From: Morella rubra
Lineage: Eukaryota; Streptophyta; Magnoliopsida; Fagales; Myricaceae
Assembly: GCA_003952965.2 (NCBI GenBank)
Contig: CM025851.1
Span: 33,820,689-33,884,688 of the forward strand
Reading direction: 5' to 3'
Length of the DNA stretch: 64,000 nucleotides
Part shown: positions 1 to 11,300 of the stretch, one piece after another
How positions within the stretch are numbered: position 1 is the stretch's first letter
How the letters are laid out: every line of letters starts with the position of its first letter
Program-made: the position numbers and the translations under genes
The notes under the pieces: generated by a model
Database searches by the model: none
The model's input: only the letters and a program-made list of their open reading frames with translations
What the model was told of the DNA's origin: nothing

Positions 1-563
1 CGCTTAATTTGTTGTGTTTTCACTATGAGAGATGTGTGTCTGTGTCTGTGTCTCCGTCCGTGGCGGTGTATATATAGTGTTAGGGAGAGAAGTATATCTC
101 GTATTCTAATTCCCACTTGACAACTGGGGGAGGGGGACGGGAATTCTCTGGACCCTCTTTAAAGGAGGAGGACATGCCAGCTGAGCCAAAGCTCGTCGAC
201 ATGTCTTCCCACGTATAAACGCCCAATTACCTTATTATTCTTTAATATGGTAAATACTGACATACTGTTTTGGTTCTGTAGGTTGGTGGCCGACCTCTTA
301 TTATTATCTGTACCAGGGTTCTTATCCGGTTTTGGTGGTCCTGGTTTTGGACATACCTCATCACCCCTTTGTAATATTTTTTTCGTTAATTTTAATTAAT
401 TTGGACTGAATCTAAATTTCGTCTACAAAGTATTGCTATTAAAATTAAGGTACCAAATATAGTCTTAATCAAATTAGATACTGCTTATTGTATATTAGAC
501 GTCCATTTTATGGGGATGCAAAACCAATTCTCTATGATCCTAGTCACTGGGAAATGGCGTACT
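1..563. other. Intergenic DNA at the left edge
   Basis: I see no coding region here. The first 110 bases carry a TGTGTC-rich stretch and a TATATATAG motif near 70, which could be promoter or 5' leader of a gene lying off the left edge on the minus strand. That is only a guess. The rest is AT-rich intergenic DNA up to the target-site duplication of the adjoining LINE. Confidence 0.4.
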
Positions 564-576
564 TAGAATTCTAAGA
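564..576. repeat. Left target-site duplication of LINE
   Basis: The 13 bases TAGAATTCTAAGA recur exactly at 4030-4042, immediately after an A-rich tail. This is the expected signature of target-primed LINE insertion. Confidence 0.75.
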
Positions 577-3500
577 AGGGAGGGATTCAATATAATTAGG
601 TTCACCGAGAGACCTTTCTCTCTGTATAGCTGCCTTTTCTAGGGTTGCCGCCTCGCTTATGAGGCTTCTCTGAGTTCCCGCTGTTAAACCTCGGTGTAGG
701 CAAAATCGGCACCTACACCGGATATGCTAGTTTTCAAATCTTGGTCGTCTACACCTACATCGTTAAGGGCAAAAATCAATCTTAGCGGTGGCGGTTTCTG
801 GTTATCTTACATTCATATTTGACCTTTTTTTTTTAACATTTTATGCACTTGGCCCAATGTATTTTTTTTTATTTTTTCCTTCGGTCTATTGATCACATAT
901 TAATAAAATCCTATCCCATGAGTGGCTGGTACCAACTATGCCACCAGATTAGTGACAACTTGAATATAAAGACCGGCCATTTTATAAGATTTCTAGTGGA
1001 AGAATTAAAAAATATCTTGGCTTGAAGACAGAAAAAAACATGTGGGCACCATATTTGTCTGCCTTTCAAATTAAAAAATGCACAAGTTCACAAATTAAGC
1101 AAACGTACAAATCACAAATGTATTCAAAAATTCCAACAGTTCACAAAAAATTTACACATGAATTCAAAAAATTACAAGCTCACAAATTAAAATAACTAAT
1201 TTATAAGTTACACATGAATGCATTCAAACGTACAAACTAATTTACAAGTTCACAAATTACACAAACTTACAAACATATAAATGCATTCAATTGTGACCTG
1301 TGTTCTCTTGCCTCAGTTTCCTCTTTGCTCCCTGCTGTTATGGAACCTTTTGGTGAGGAGCTGGACCAGTTGATTCAACAAACTGCTTCTCTTAACTGGG
1401 ATAGCCATCTTCCGGCTTCAAGCCAAGATCTTGTGGGTGCGTCCTCAGTGTCCCAGCTGGTTCTCCTGGGGAAGATTGTCTCTCAACGCATTTGTTCCCC
1501 ATCGCCTTTCATGGATCGGTTAATCTCCTCGGCTCAGAATGCATTTATTCCCTATCGCCACATTCAAGAGAATTCTATTCTGGTTCATGAGATCCTGCAC
1601 GTGCTTAAGCGAAAACAAGGGCGGGGTGGTCTTATGGCGATGAAAATTGATCTTGAGAAGGCCTATGACAAATTAGATTGGGGGTTCTTGGATGAGGTGC
1701 TTCGTTGCTTTGGATTTTCTTCTCTTTTGCGCCAGCTGATTCACCAATGTGTCTGCACCGTCTCCTTCTCTGTACTTCTCAATGGCAGCCCCTGTGTTTT
1801 TTCAAACCATCCCAGGGCCTCCGGCAAGACGACCGGTTCTTGCCTTTTTTATTCATCCTTATTATGGATGCTCTCTCCCGTTTGGTGAGTCGGGCGAAAG
1901 TGGATGGTGCACTCCATGGTATCAAACTTGCACGGCGTGCTCCTCCCATCTCTCACTTATTGTTTGCCGATGATCTAATGTTTTTTTGCAGAGCGAATCC
2001 TCGAGAAGCTCACTCGCTTCAACATATCCTCTCTACCTTTGAGCTTTGGACTGGGCAGACTACTAATATGTCTAAATCCTTTGTGTCCTTCGGCAAGAAT
2101 ATGAGGCCGGCTAAGTCAAGTCGTATTTGCCAGATTTTACGTGTTGGCCAAGCCCCCGATCCGGGTGTTTATTTGGGTCTCCCCTATGTTCTGTCTCGTT
2201 CTAAACGGGCCACTTTTGCTAAAATTAAAGAGAATGTGCAAAAGCGTGTAGCTGGATGGAAGGCTAAAGCTCTATTTCAAGCGGGGCGCACAGTCTTGAT
2301 CAATTCTGTTGCTTCTGCCTTGCCCGCCTATGTGATGTCTGTATTTCTCTTTCTGAAAGGTCTTTGTCAGAGTATTGATGTGATACTGAAAATTTTTTGG
2401 AGGGGTTTCTCAGACTCCTCTATGCGACGCTTTCACCCCAAAGCTTGGAGTTCAATCTGCCAACCCAAAGAGTCGGGGGCTTGGGCATTCGCAGCACCTT
2501 TGATGTTAATAGAGCCCTTGTTGCTAAATTGGGTTGGCAAATTTTATCCTAGTTGGAATCTCTATGGGTTCGTGCCCTCTCTGCTACGTATTTATGGAAT
2601 CAGCGATTTCTTACTGCTTCCACTCCTTCTGATAGCTCCTGGATTTGGAAAGAGATTTTACAGTCTCGTGCTATTTTATCTCAAGGGGCTTGCTGGTTTG
2701 TGAAGTCTGGGACAAGGCTTAACTTGTGGTGTGACCCATGGGTTCCTTCCCTCCCCAATTTCCGCCCTGTGTTAAAGTCTGGAGTTTATCTACCTCGGCA
2801 GCTCTCTTGTGTTTGTGATCTCATTGACTCCACTTCCGAGGGCTGGAATGTGGAGGACGTTAATGCTTACTTTGATGAACCATCGGCTGCTGCAATTCTT
2901 GCCATTCCTCTGGCCCTCGGTCAGGATGAGGATGTGTTAAATGGATCCCTGACTCGATAGGTGCCTTCTCGGTGATCTCTGCGTACCGCTGTCCTCATGG
3001 AACGCCTTCCTCAGCGAATCTTTCAAACTTTGATTGGAACCGTATATGGAAGCTCAAGTTGCAACATTGTCTTCGCTTACTCCTTTGGAAGATCATGGTG
3101 GACGCTCTCCCACTTCGGGGTAAGCTAGCAGGTGCTTTAGGCTGCTTGGCTGGGTCCCAATTTCTTTGTCCGTTTTGTGAGGAGCATATTGAAACTGCAT
3201 CCCATCTATTTCTTGAATGCCCGCTGAGCCAATGCATTTGGCGAGCAGGGGTGTGGCCTATTTGACTAGAGGATTTCTTGGGTCGTCCTATCTCTCATTG
3301 GCTGTAGTTTATGTTAGATTCGCGTAACCTCCCGAATCTCCAACGCCATCAGTGGCGTGAAATTATTCTCTATGTTGCGGTTGTGCTTGACTCTCTTTGG
3401 TTCTCTCGCAACTGTGGTCTATAATCATGTTGTGCTTCAGGTTGATCAGCTGTTGGTCACTATTCGACATAGATATGATGAGCAGATTATGGCTTGGACA

Positions 3501-4029
3501 TCTGCTTTTGGCCTCCCTTATTAGTGTGGAAGCCTCCGAACCCTTTTGGTTTTAATATCAATTTTAATACCTCCATTTTGAATCATAAGTTGGTTTTCGT
3601 GGCAGTTTGTTGTGATTCTAAGTGAAATATTGTCAAAGCTCATGCGGGTTGGCGGCGTGGGTCCAACCCTCTGAAAGGCGAAGCTCTTGCAGCCCGCCTT
3701 GCGGTCACGTGGTTTCGGGAATTTGATGAGAACCCCGTGCTTGTTGAAGGTGTTGTGCAAGTTCTTATTAAGCAGATACAAGACATTGACATGCTTCCGA
3801 ATTGGGTCATTGAAGAAGACATTCTGTTTATCCAACACCGGTTGCATGATCTCCAGTCTTGGTCAATCCAATGGGAGAGCCGTGATGCAAATATTTTAGC
3901 TCATGGTCTAGCTCGCTAGTGCTCTCTTGCTAATATTGAGGGGTGTATTCCTGTTGATTCTATCACCTTGACGTTGTGGATCTGTCTGTTTGACTTGGTG
4001 TGTTGGTATTTGTTAAGGGAAAAAAAAAA
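577..4029 (+). mobile_element. Decayed LINE (non-LTR) retrotransposon
   Basis: The element runs from just after the left target-site duplication to an A-run at 4020-4029. Its first 200 bases (CT-rich, with 'GGGTTGCCGCC') look like a plant LINE 5' leader. ORF1 and the endonuclease are missing. What remains is a broken second ORF: reverse transcriptase fingers (MAMKIDLEKAYDKLDW, about 1632-1679), the catalytic FADD at 1963-1974, a zinc-finger-like region (FLCPFCEEHIETASHLFLECP, about 3163-3220) and an RNase H domain at about 3530-3920. Frameshifts occur near 1795, 2450-2560 and 2940-2970, with stops in between. It is therefore a 5'-deleted, dead copy. Between about 790 and 1290 lies AT-rich repetitive DNA that is not LINE-like and may be a later insertion. 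Confidence 0.85.
1325..3919 (+). pseudogene. LINE reverse transcriptase / RNase H remnant
   Basis: This is the coding remnant of the LINE. The readable pieces lie in successive frames. 1325-1800 holds the N-terminal part of the RT domain with the DLEKAYDKLDW block. About 1800-2550 continues with PFLFILIMDALSRL and the active-site sequence LLFADDLMFF, followed by the thumb region. About 2553-2960 and 2972-3265 cover the connection and zf-RVT region. About 3540-3919 is the RVT_3-type RNase H domain, ending WESRDANILAHGLAR. At least three frame changes and an internal stop near 2960 and 3264 rule out a functional polyprotein. In life such proteins nick, reverse-transcribe and degrade their own RNA at the target site. 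There is no sign that this copy was domesticated. Confidence 0.85.
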
Positions 4030-4042
4030 TAGAATTCTAAGA
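4030..4042. repeat. Right target-site duplication of LINE
   Basis: Exact 13-base repeat of 564-576, directly after the LINE A-tail. Confidence 0.75.
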
Positions 4043-4222
4043 TGCATATATAAGCATTTGTTTAGCTTATCCTAAAGGGAGTTTAAGGATTAAATTATAT
4101 GAATAGTTTCGGAGCATAAATGTAGGTTGTCATGTTAATTTCCTGCTAAAAATAAAATATTTAACTACGCCCAAATCATTTAAAAAAATAATACAATTTC
4201 TTTAATATAACAATATTTTTAT

Positions 4223-4747
4223 GGAGTAAAGTCATAGTTAGTTCCGTAAGTATGAACAAAAATCAAATTAATACCTGTTATTTTCAAAACCGCAATTTAA
4301 GATCCTTAACTTTTGAAACTCATCAATTCATGCCCCCATTTAAATCAGGCGTTAAATCAGATGAAAAAAGTATAAAAAATGAGCATAATGCCCCTTCAAG
4401 ATAAAATTACTAAAAATATTAAAAAAATTCATTAAAAATAAAAAATGATATTTTTTAAAAAAAGTAATATTTTTTAAATAAAACTATTGAAACTCTATTT
4501 CAATAATTTATTTATTTTTAATTTATTTCTTAAATTTTTGTTATTTTTATTTATTTGTTAAATTTTAGTCTTTGAGGAGCATCTCGATAATTTTACATGA
4601 TTTTTCGTCAGACTTAACGTCTAATTTGGACGAGTGGCGTGAATCGATGATTTTTAAAAGTTAAGAGTCTAAAATTACTTTTTTAATAATTACAAGTACT
4701 AATTTAATTTTTACTCATATTTACTGAACTAATTATAACTTTATCCC
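4223..4747. mobile_element. Fold-back MITE, diverged relative of 14794-15255
   Basis: The left end (GGAGTAAAGTCATAGTTAG) is roughly complementary to the right end (AATTATAACTTTATCCC). The interior shares long stretches with the element at 14794-15255, including the 'TATTGAAACTCTATTTCA' block, the 'ATTTATTTTTAATTTATTTCTTAAATTT' segment and the GGCGTTAAATCAGATG-type motif. The flanks TATTTTTAT (4214-4222) and TATTTTTTT (4748-4756) could be a 9-bp target-site duplication with one mismatch. No protein is encoded. The same family at two places in 11 kb suggests a multicopy, Mutator-like MITE. Confidence 0.6.
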
Positions 4748-4756
4748 TATTTTTTT

Positions 4757-6313
4757 TCCATGATTGTTTTCGCACTTTCTCTAGAAGGCATAAGAGAACT
4801 GAACAAACATATCGCCAGCAAAATCTCCCTGCGTTGGAATTTCGGACTGCAGACACGTAAGACTTTTGGCTTCCTTGTTTTGAAAATGATACTCAAGCTA
4901 CAAAAAAAAAAATTTGTTTATTCCGTGAAATTTTCTATTTGTAGACCATGATAACATGCATACATGTGGCTATACTATGGTGTTTGTTTATTTGCTTTTT
5001 CTAAGCCTACGTAGATAGGAAGAGTCGAGAGAAACCAAATTTAAAATTGAATAGAATAAGTTACTTCAAATATCTAATCTGTCACCAGTATCTCCGAAGT
5101 TTATTAAACTTTTTAGGATAAGTTTGTTAAAAATTAATTATAAAAAAAAAATGTGTTTCCATTTCTGTTTCTTAATTGTGATGAGGCGAGCGAAAGGAAC
5201 TACGATGCCCATGAGCCAACGAAACTTATTAGCTTGATCTACACCCTCAAAAAACCGTACCTCCAACGAAAAAAGTGGACTTTGGATCGAATTAAGGCTA
5301 TGAATGATAATAAAATTTTAATTAGTTCATTGGTCCTTCGATTATGCTCGAATCTCAAACTAGTCCATATAATTTATTTCGTCTTAAACTAGATCACGAA
5401 GAATATTTCATCTCTTCAGGTGATCATTCCGTCAATTTTATTGATCTCATTAATAAAATAAATATCACATAGTTAACGGAAATGCATCACCACCAATTGC
5501 ACGTACATAACCACTTGTCTTCAAGTCACTCAAACCACAAAGTTGGACCATTGCTAATTTAAAATTCACATCAAACAATCTAAACCACTTAGACCTAAAA
5601 CGTCAACTCATAACGTCATGCTGGACAAGTCTTTTGTAAAAAACAATGTACTGCCAATCGACTTGGGGCTACATGGCTTCTTGCAATTGATGGTGATGTG
5701 TTCCCATTAACCACGTGAAATTTTTGTCGTTAACGAGAATAACCCATTTGACGGGAAAGCCAATCTAGGACATGAAAGATTTCCTAGAGCATAGAATAAA
5801 ATAAACTTTAAAGATGATTTTGAGATTAAGTCATATCATAAGGAATAATGAACTAATTAAGTCTAATAATAATAAACAAATTGATCTATATTTAATCAAG
5901 TATCTCGACTGCTCCGAAGAAAACAATATTGAGTTCCTCAGCCAGCTTTACGCATCAGTAAAAAGCAATATAGTTCCATTAGATATGTAGAGCCAAAAAC
6001 AAAATAGTACACTCCTCTCCCCACTTAATCTGGGCTACACACATGAGAGCAGTACTAGGCCCAGCACTTGCTCTTGGTCCTTGTAAGTAAGCTTCTGCAC
6101 CTGATAGTGTAGGCCGACAGACTAAAAAGATGAGAGACTAAAAATAGAAGCCGGCCCTAATGAACTTGGGCCAACCTTGGGCCCACAACGCCAGAAATAT
6201 CAGCCAGCTCTCCCACGGCCTCTTCGATCGTCAGTCCGGGACACCCAACGAATTATTGGCGTAAAACTGGTGGGTTATATCTCATTTTCGTAAAAAAAAT
6301 ACGGGATCAGCTT
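4757..6313. other. Intergenic DNA, no gene recognised
   Basis: AT-rich DNA with only short chance reading frames. The stretch 5320-5780 contains phrases such as GTCCTTCG...CTCAAACTAGTCC and a rough inverted counterpart, so it may be another decayed MITE, but I could not define its ends. Confidence 0.4.
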
Positions 6314-6508
6314 TAGATCTTTACAATTTTTTTGACATAAGGTATGATTCAAAAAGCGATAAACACATTAAACATTTAATATAGTAAGATTCACACTGTT
6401 CAAAGTTTAATGCAAGTAACATTAAATATTATAAGATTTACATGTTGTGTTTATCTTTTTTTAAATTAAATCGTACAATTTAGATAAAAAAAATTTTAAA
6501 TAATCTTT
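6314..6508. mobile_element. Small fold-back (MITE-like) element
   Basis: The left arm, about 6314-6367 (ACAATTTTTTTGACATAAGG, then GTATGATTC...GATAAACACA), is the imperfect reverse complement of the right arm, about 6440-6508 (TGTGTTTATC...AAATCGTAC, then AATTTAGATAAAAAAAATTT). The centre also has paired ATTAAACATTTAATAT / ATTAAATATTATAAGAT segments. It is non-coding and about 195 bp long. I could not fix a target-site duplication. Confidence 0.5.
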
Positions 6509-7410
6509 ATCTATCTAATCAATTTGATCAAGTTGATCTTTACCCTATTAACCTCCTTTTCAAATAAATACATGTAAATTTTACGAAACATAAGAAAGAT
6601 TAATAAGCAAAGAAAGATGACAAAAAATGGCCCTGTGGAAGTAGAAGAGCTGTGTTAAAAGATTAACATATTTCTGCACTTCTTATATAAATAAAAGATT
6701 AAAAGAATGAATAATCTATTTACACAACCAGACCCCGGCCCATTTTCTCATCAAATTCAATAAATTCGGCATCGTCCGGCCACCACCACAATTACAATAG
6801 TTTTTAACTCAAGCTCCATAAATATTATCAATTACAGCGGTTAAATATTTAATGCATCTGTAAATGTTAAATTTCAAGTCGAAATTTCATCAGATATAAT
6901 TGTAATGCCCAACTTAGCGATCACCAGGGGCATATACGCCCACCCACTATAACCCGAGGGAAGTGGATATCAAGAAGAGGTGGATGACTTTGGGAGCCAA
7001 ACTCGCTCAAAATGGACCCGCAAGGCGAAAAATTACCCACTGTGACACCAGGCAGGGCCTTCTCTTAGTTTCTGTGAGGATAAAGCCACTTATCCTAAAA
7101 AATGTAACTCTTTTTCTTCTGTAGAATTAGGAATGCCGTTAGTATTCATTGATCCGGGGTATCTAATCTGAATATAGGTCAAATACGGAGGCGTGAACGA
7201 TTAGCAAACGGTCTATTTCGATGGGAAAGTTACTTTCCAGCGAAACAAACAAATTATTATGCTCAAAGACCTTTTGAGCAAGAAAGTTTCCCCGCTTTAA
7301 AAAAGGGATGTTTTCGTGTCCACCGCTTTTGTGCCCATCAAATCCAAATGCCTCCAAACTTTTGAAGGTATTGGCTAAAAGAGAAATAATAATAGACTCG
7401 GATTCCCTTC
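6509..7410. other. Intergenic DNA, no gene recognised
   Basis: No supported gene. The stretch at 7163-7357 is open on the minus strand for 64 codons but has no recognisable family and no flanking splice pattern, so I treat it as chance. Confidence 0.4.
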
Positions 7411-7622
7411 TAAGAGGGAATTATCTAGTGGGTCTTAACATGCCATTAGATGAATGACAGTACATTAATAGATTTATCAAATGGTTATATTAAAATACCA
7501 AAAAATAAAATAAAAAATAAACTCTGGATGAGACGTTAATTTTAATATAGACTATTGAATGGATTTATTAATGTGCTGTCATCCATCCAATGGCCTGTTA
7601 TGACCTATTAGATAATTTTCTC
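7411..7622. mobile_element. Fold-back MITE
   Basis: The left arm (AGAGGGAATTATCTAG, then GGGTCTTAACATGCCATTAG) and the right arm, read in reverse complement (AGAGAAAATTATCTAATAGG, then TCATAACAGGCCATTGGATG), pair over about 80 bases with few mismatches. They flank a short AT-rich centre near 7490-7530. The element is non-coding and about 210 bp long. A short target duplication (2-3 bp) is possible but not distinctive. The long, high-identity arms suggest a fairly recent insertion downstream of the PIN gene. Confidence 0.6.
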
Positions 7623-8359
7623 TTATGAGTGAATCTCAATCCATAATAGAAACCCCTGTTTTCTGCAACTTCGATTTTAAGCCAAATTGTGCTTGATCTC
7701 CTACACATATATATATAACTGTGTAATTAGGAGGAAAGCAATTAGAAACTGCATTGTGATCTGTGATGATTGCTGCTGATACGTCTGATAAGACAAAAAC
7801 ACAAGTGGAAATGACATAATTTTCCTTTGTTCTTGAGTCAAAGCATACTTGGTTGCATGCCACAACTTTTACCCACGATCCAACAAGAAAACAAGGCTCC
7901 TCTACCTTAATCATAGTCCATGATAGCCCCCCTTTCCCTTTCGGCTACCACTAATCTAGTACTAGGACAGAAACCCAGGAGCATGAAAACCCTAATTTAT
8001 CATCCCCGGCCGTCACATTCTAATTTGACCCTAACCTTTTGGCCTGCTTTAATTTTCGTAATGCGCTTCACCCTAAGGAAGTCAACTTTTTCCGTATCGT
8101 TTACATTAGTGGAAAGCCTACGAACCATTGATCTCTCTTACGTTATGTCATATGTTGGCCAGATATCCAACAGCGTGGGGCCGATCGACCATCGACATGA
8201 AAGGTCGGCCAGGAACCCAGGACGACATGGTAGGGACATAGTACTTGTTGAACTCCATGCTACTACTAGCTACTGGTACAGTACTTAGGATGCTCCACAT
8301 CATGCTTTTATTGAAAACGCACCAACAATCCCTGAATAGTACAAATCCTCTTTTCCTCT
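7623..8359. other. Downstream flank of the PIN6 gene
   Basis: No gene seen. The part next to 8360 is presumably the 3' UTR and termination region of the minus-strand PIN gene. A TA repeat lies at about 7710-7720. Short open frames on both strands (7636-7914 and 7920-8288) do not match anything I know. Confidence 0.4.
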
Positions 8360-11300
8360 TCATAGTCCCAGACATATGTAGAAGAGGAGGGTTACAGGCA
8401 ATGAAACTAGCATCCCAAAGATAACCCTGCAAAAACAGATCCAGAGTACAAGTGTTATAGTTTTCTTATTAGATCTAAAAACAAGTGTTATATATATATA
8501 GTAGTCAAATATGTTATAGTTTGATCAAGAGAGATATGTTCATCGCAATAATTAGTGGTTACTGCACTGCGTTATATGGATTTTGCATGTGAACTTCATC
8601 TTTAAAGGGTTAATAAAACTGGAAAAAAAAAAAAAAACAAAGGCCAAGAAACAAAAGGCAAACGACTTTTCAGAGTTCAAATCGCATAACTATGTCCAAC
8701 AAGTTATTGTGGCTCTCCACGTCGTCATACTTTTGTGTTGTTATCATGTAGGCAGATCCTAATTGGTATCTTTATGTCCTAGAGATGCATTATGATGCTT
8801 CGGGTAGGTTAAAAAATTTCAGTACGTTTGTTATGAATGTGATCATATAAGACATTCATGAATAGATCACTATGAAACCAAATTATAGGCACCCATTTCC
8901 TCCTTAATTACTTTTTAGCTTTCTTTCCAATCCAGTGTCATTTTGGATGCTAAAACTCAAAAGAGATGATTATTAACCTATCTTACCCTGTACTCAAAAT
9001 GTCGGGGTGCAACCCATATTCTCTCGCGAAGACAAACGGTACAATCCCTTGTGGAAGAGCTGCCTGTGATTCAGTAATAACATGATTACGAATCCCACAT
9101 AAAAGTCCTTCAACAAAAAATGCATGCATACCAGCTTACTATGCGTCTCTTTTTATGATGGATATGCATACAAGTATGAGCAGGATATATACATTCATGC
9201 AAGAGCAGGAAGCATGCATGAACGTCCTTCTACATCTGTAAAGATCATATACTGTACCTGCACAATGGCAGCATGTAGGTTTACGCCTCTTAATCCGACA
9301 GCCACCGACGCGGCTGACATTATTATGGGCCCAAAAAGGAAGCGGATCACCATCCCCATTGTCGCCCTTTTCGCTCCACAGGCGATAATCCGGGGTTGGA
9401 GGGCCATGAACAATCCTGCAATCAGCAATCATTATCAAAAGTACCACTTAGCTCCTTAATTCCCAAGTAGAACAGAGAGAGGAACTTATGTGGATTTAGA
9501 AGTGTAACTGTTGGTCTAACTTCCATGTGCGACCCCATTGAAGATATTAAATGTTACGTTTACTAATTACTATGAATGTAAAGGCAGAAAATATACGCAC
9601 CTAAGCTGAACATGGCCATCCCCAGACCTGCATCTGAGATTATTTTGATCGAGTATTTAACCAAATTGGGCATTCCCACATTCCATCTGCGATATTCATA
9701 AAACAAGCTTGTATAATTACGTACAGACCACTAGTTGCTAGATAAGTGCTAGCCCTAATTTTCTTTCGAGTACATGGGAAACAAAAATTTCCGCGTTCCG
9801 ATTATATAAGCAACTCACTTGAATGAGATTAGAGACCACAGAAGCCCTAATATACTGGAGTATGTGTTTGGGTTGCGAGAAAGCTTCCGTCCAACCACGA
9901 TGAGAATAAGTCTCAGCATGACTAGAGCATGCGGCATCTCTTGACTCGATGCGCCCTTGGCATCTGCTTCCTGCGGCATTTGGATTTTGGTGCTGTCTCT
10001 GAAGCTGATTTCTTTATCTGAAATGTAATCAAACGTCGCAACAAATATCAATGTCAAATAAACTTCCAACAGGCACCTTTTCCGGTTTCATGAATTTCAG
10101 GAGTAGTTTATTATGAGTCTTCTGGACTTCCAACGATTAGCTAGTCTTAGAACCTTTATTTTATTTTATTTGGAAAACATCTAGACAATATAATTAGAAA
10201 ATGAAATTAGTTTGCATATGAATTATTTAACATGACTATCAACTAGCAATCGAGTAGTCACTTTTCCATCATTACACACGTGCCTCCAGCAAATGATGGC
10301 ACCTATCAATTAAAGACTCTGACTAAGCAAAATGTTCGATTAAAACATGAATTCAGGATTACTTTTGACCACTTTGGTTGGGTCTATTTTGTATATTCAT
10401 TTGCCCATGCCATTGGTGAAGTGTGGAGGAGACCCACTTGGTTCATTCCGTCTAATCATGTCAAGGGCACTTGTGGGTACATGAAAAGACCATACAAGAA
10501 AACCAAAAGTGGAAATACAAAGTAATGGAGGAAAAATAACATAAAATAATGCTGGAGTCTTCCCTATGTTTGATTAATTGACTCTATAGACAAGTAATAT
10601 ATTCTATTTTATGCAAAGTTGGAAGATGGAGTCTTATACGTGAAGGAACAAAAATTAACTGCCCTACCCGAGGGAGGAGTAAGGTTTACTTTATATAAAG
10701 ATTCAAGATTAGGATTGTCATCCTAATCACTATGTTAATAAGAATAAACAAACCCCGATTAGTTCTCTGAAAAGGGGAAAATGGGTTTCTCTTATAAGTA
10801 CACTTCAATATATATATACCTGAAAAAAACCCTAACCATTCTAATTTGAAGAATACGTCTCCCTCCTGCCCACAATGTTCGCTAGTAAGCAATGCAAACA
10901 GGCACACCTGTTATGCATAATTTAGAATATGTTTCCTAATAAGAAGTTAATGGGTAAAATTAAGGAGCTAGTTTGAAAAGATCATCTGATCCGATATTCC
11001 GAACCTTCTTGGATTGCATTTTGCAAATCATGTCAGATTAGCAAGCTGTTCTACAAACATGGAAAATCCCGTCAAGGGCTGCTCCTTAAGGAGTACAAAA
11101 TGCCAAGAAAGATAAAATAATAGACCCCCTTCACCCCTGTCATAGCCGCTAACGAGTGTACAACATGACAACAACAATTTATTTCGATCTTTTGTCAGAA
11201 CAGAAAAACCAAATACAAAAAGATGCAGTTTTGCACGTTTGGTCGGCCCCTACCCTACACGTACTGACCAAGACTTCCCTTTGAACAAAATATGAATAAT

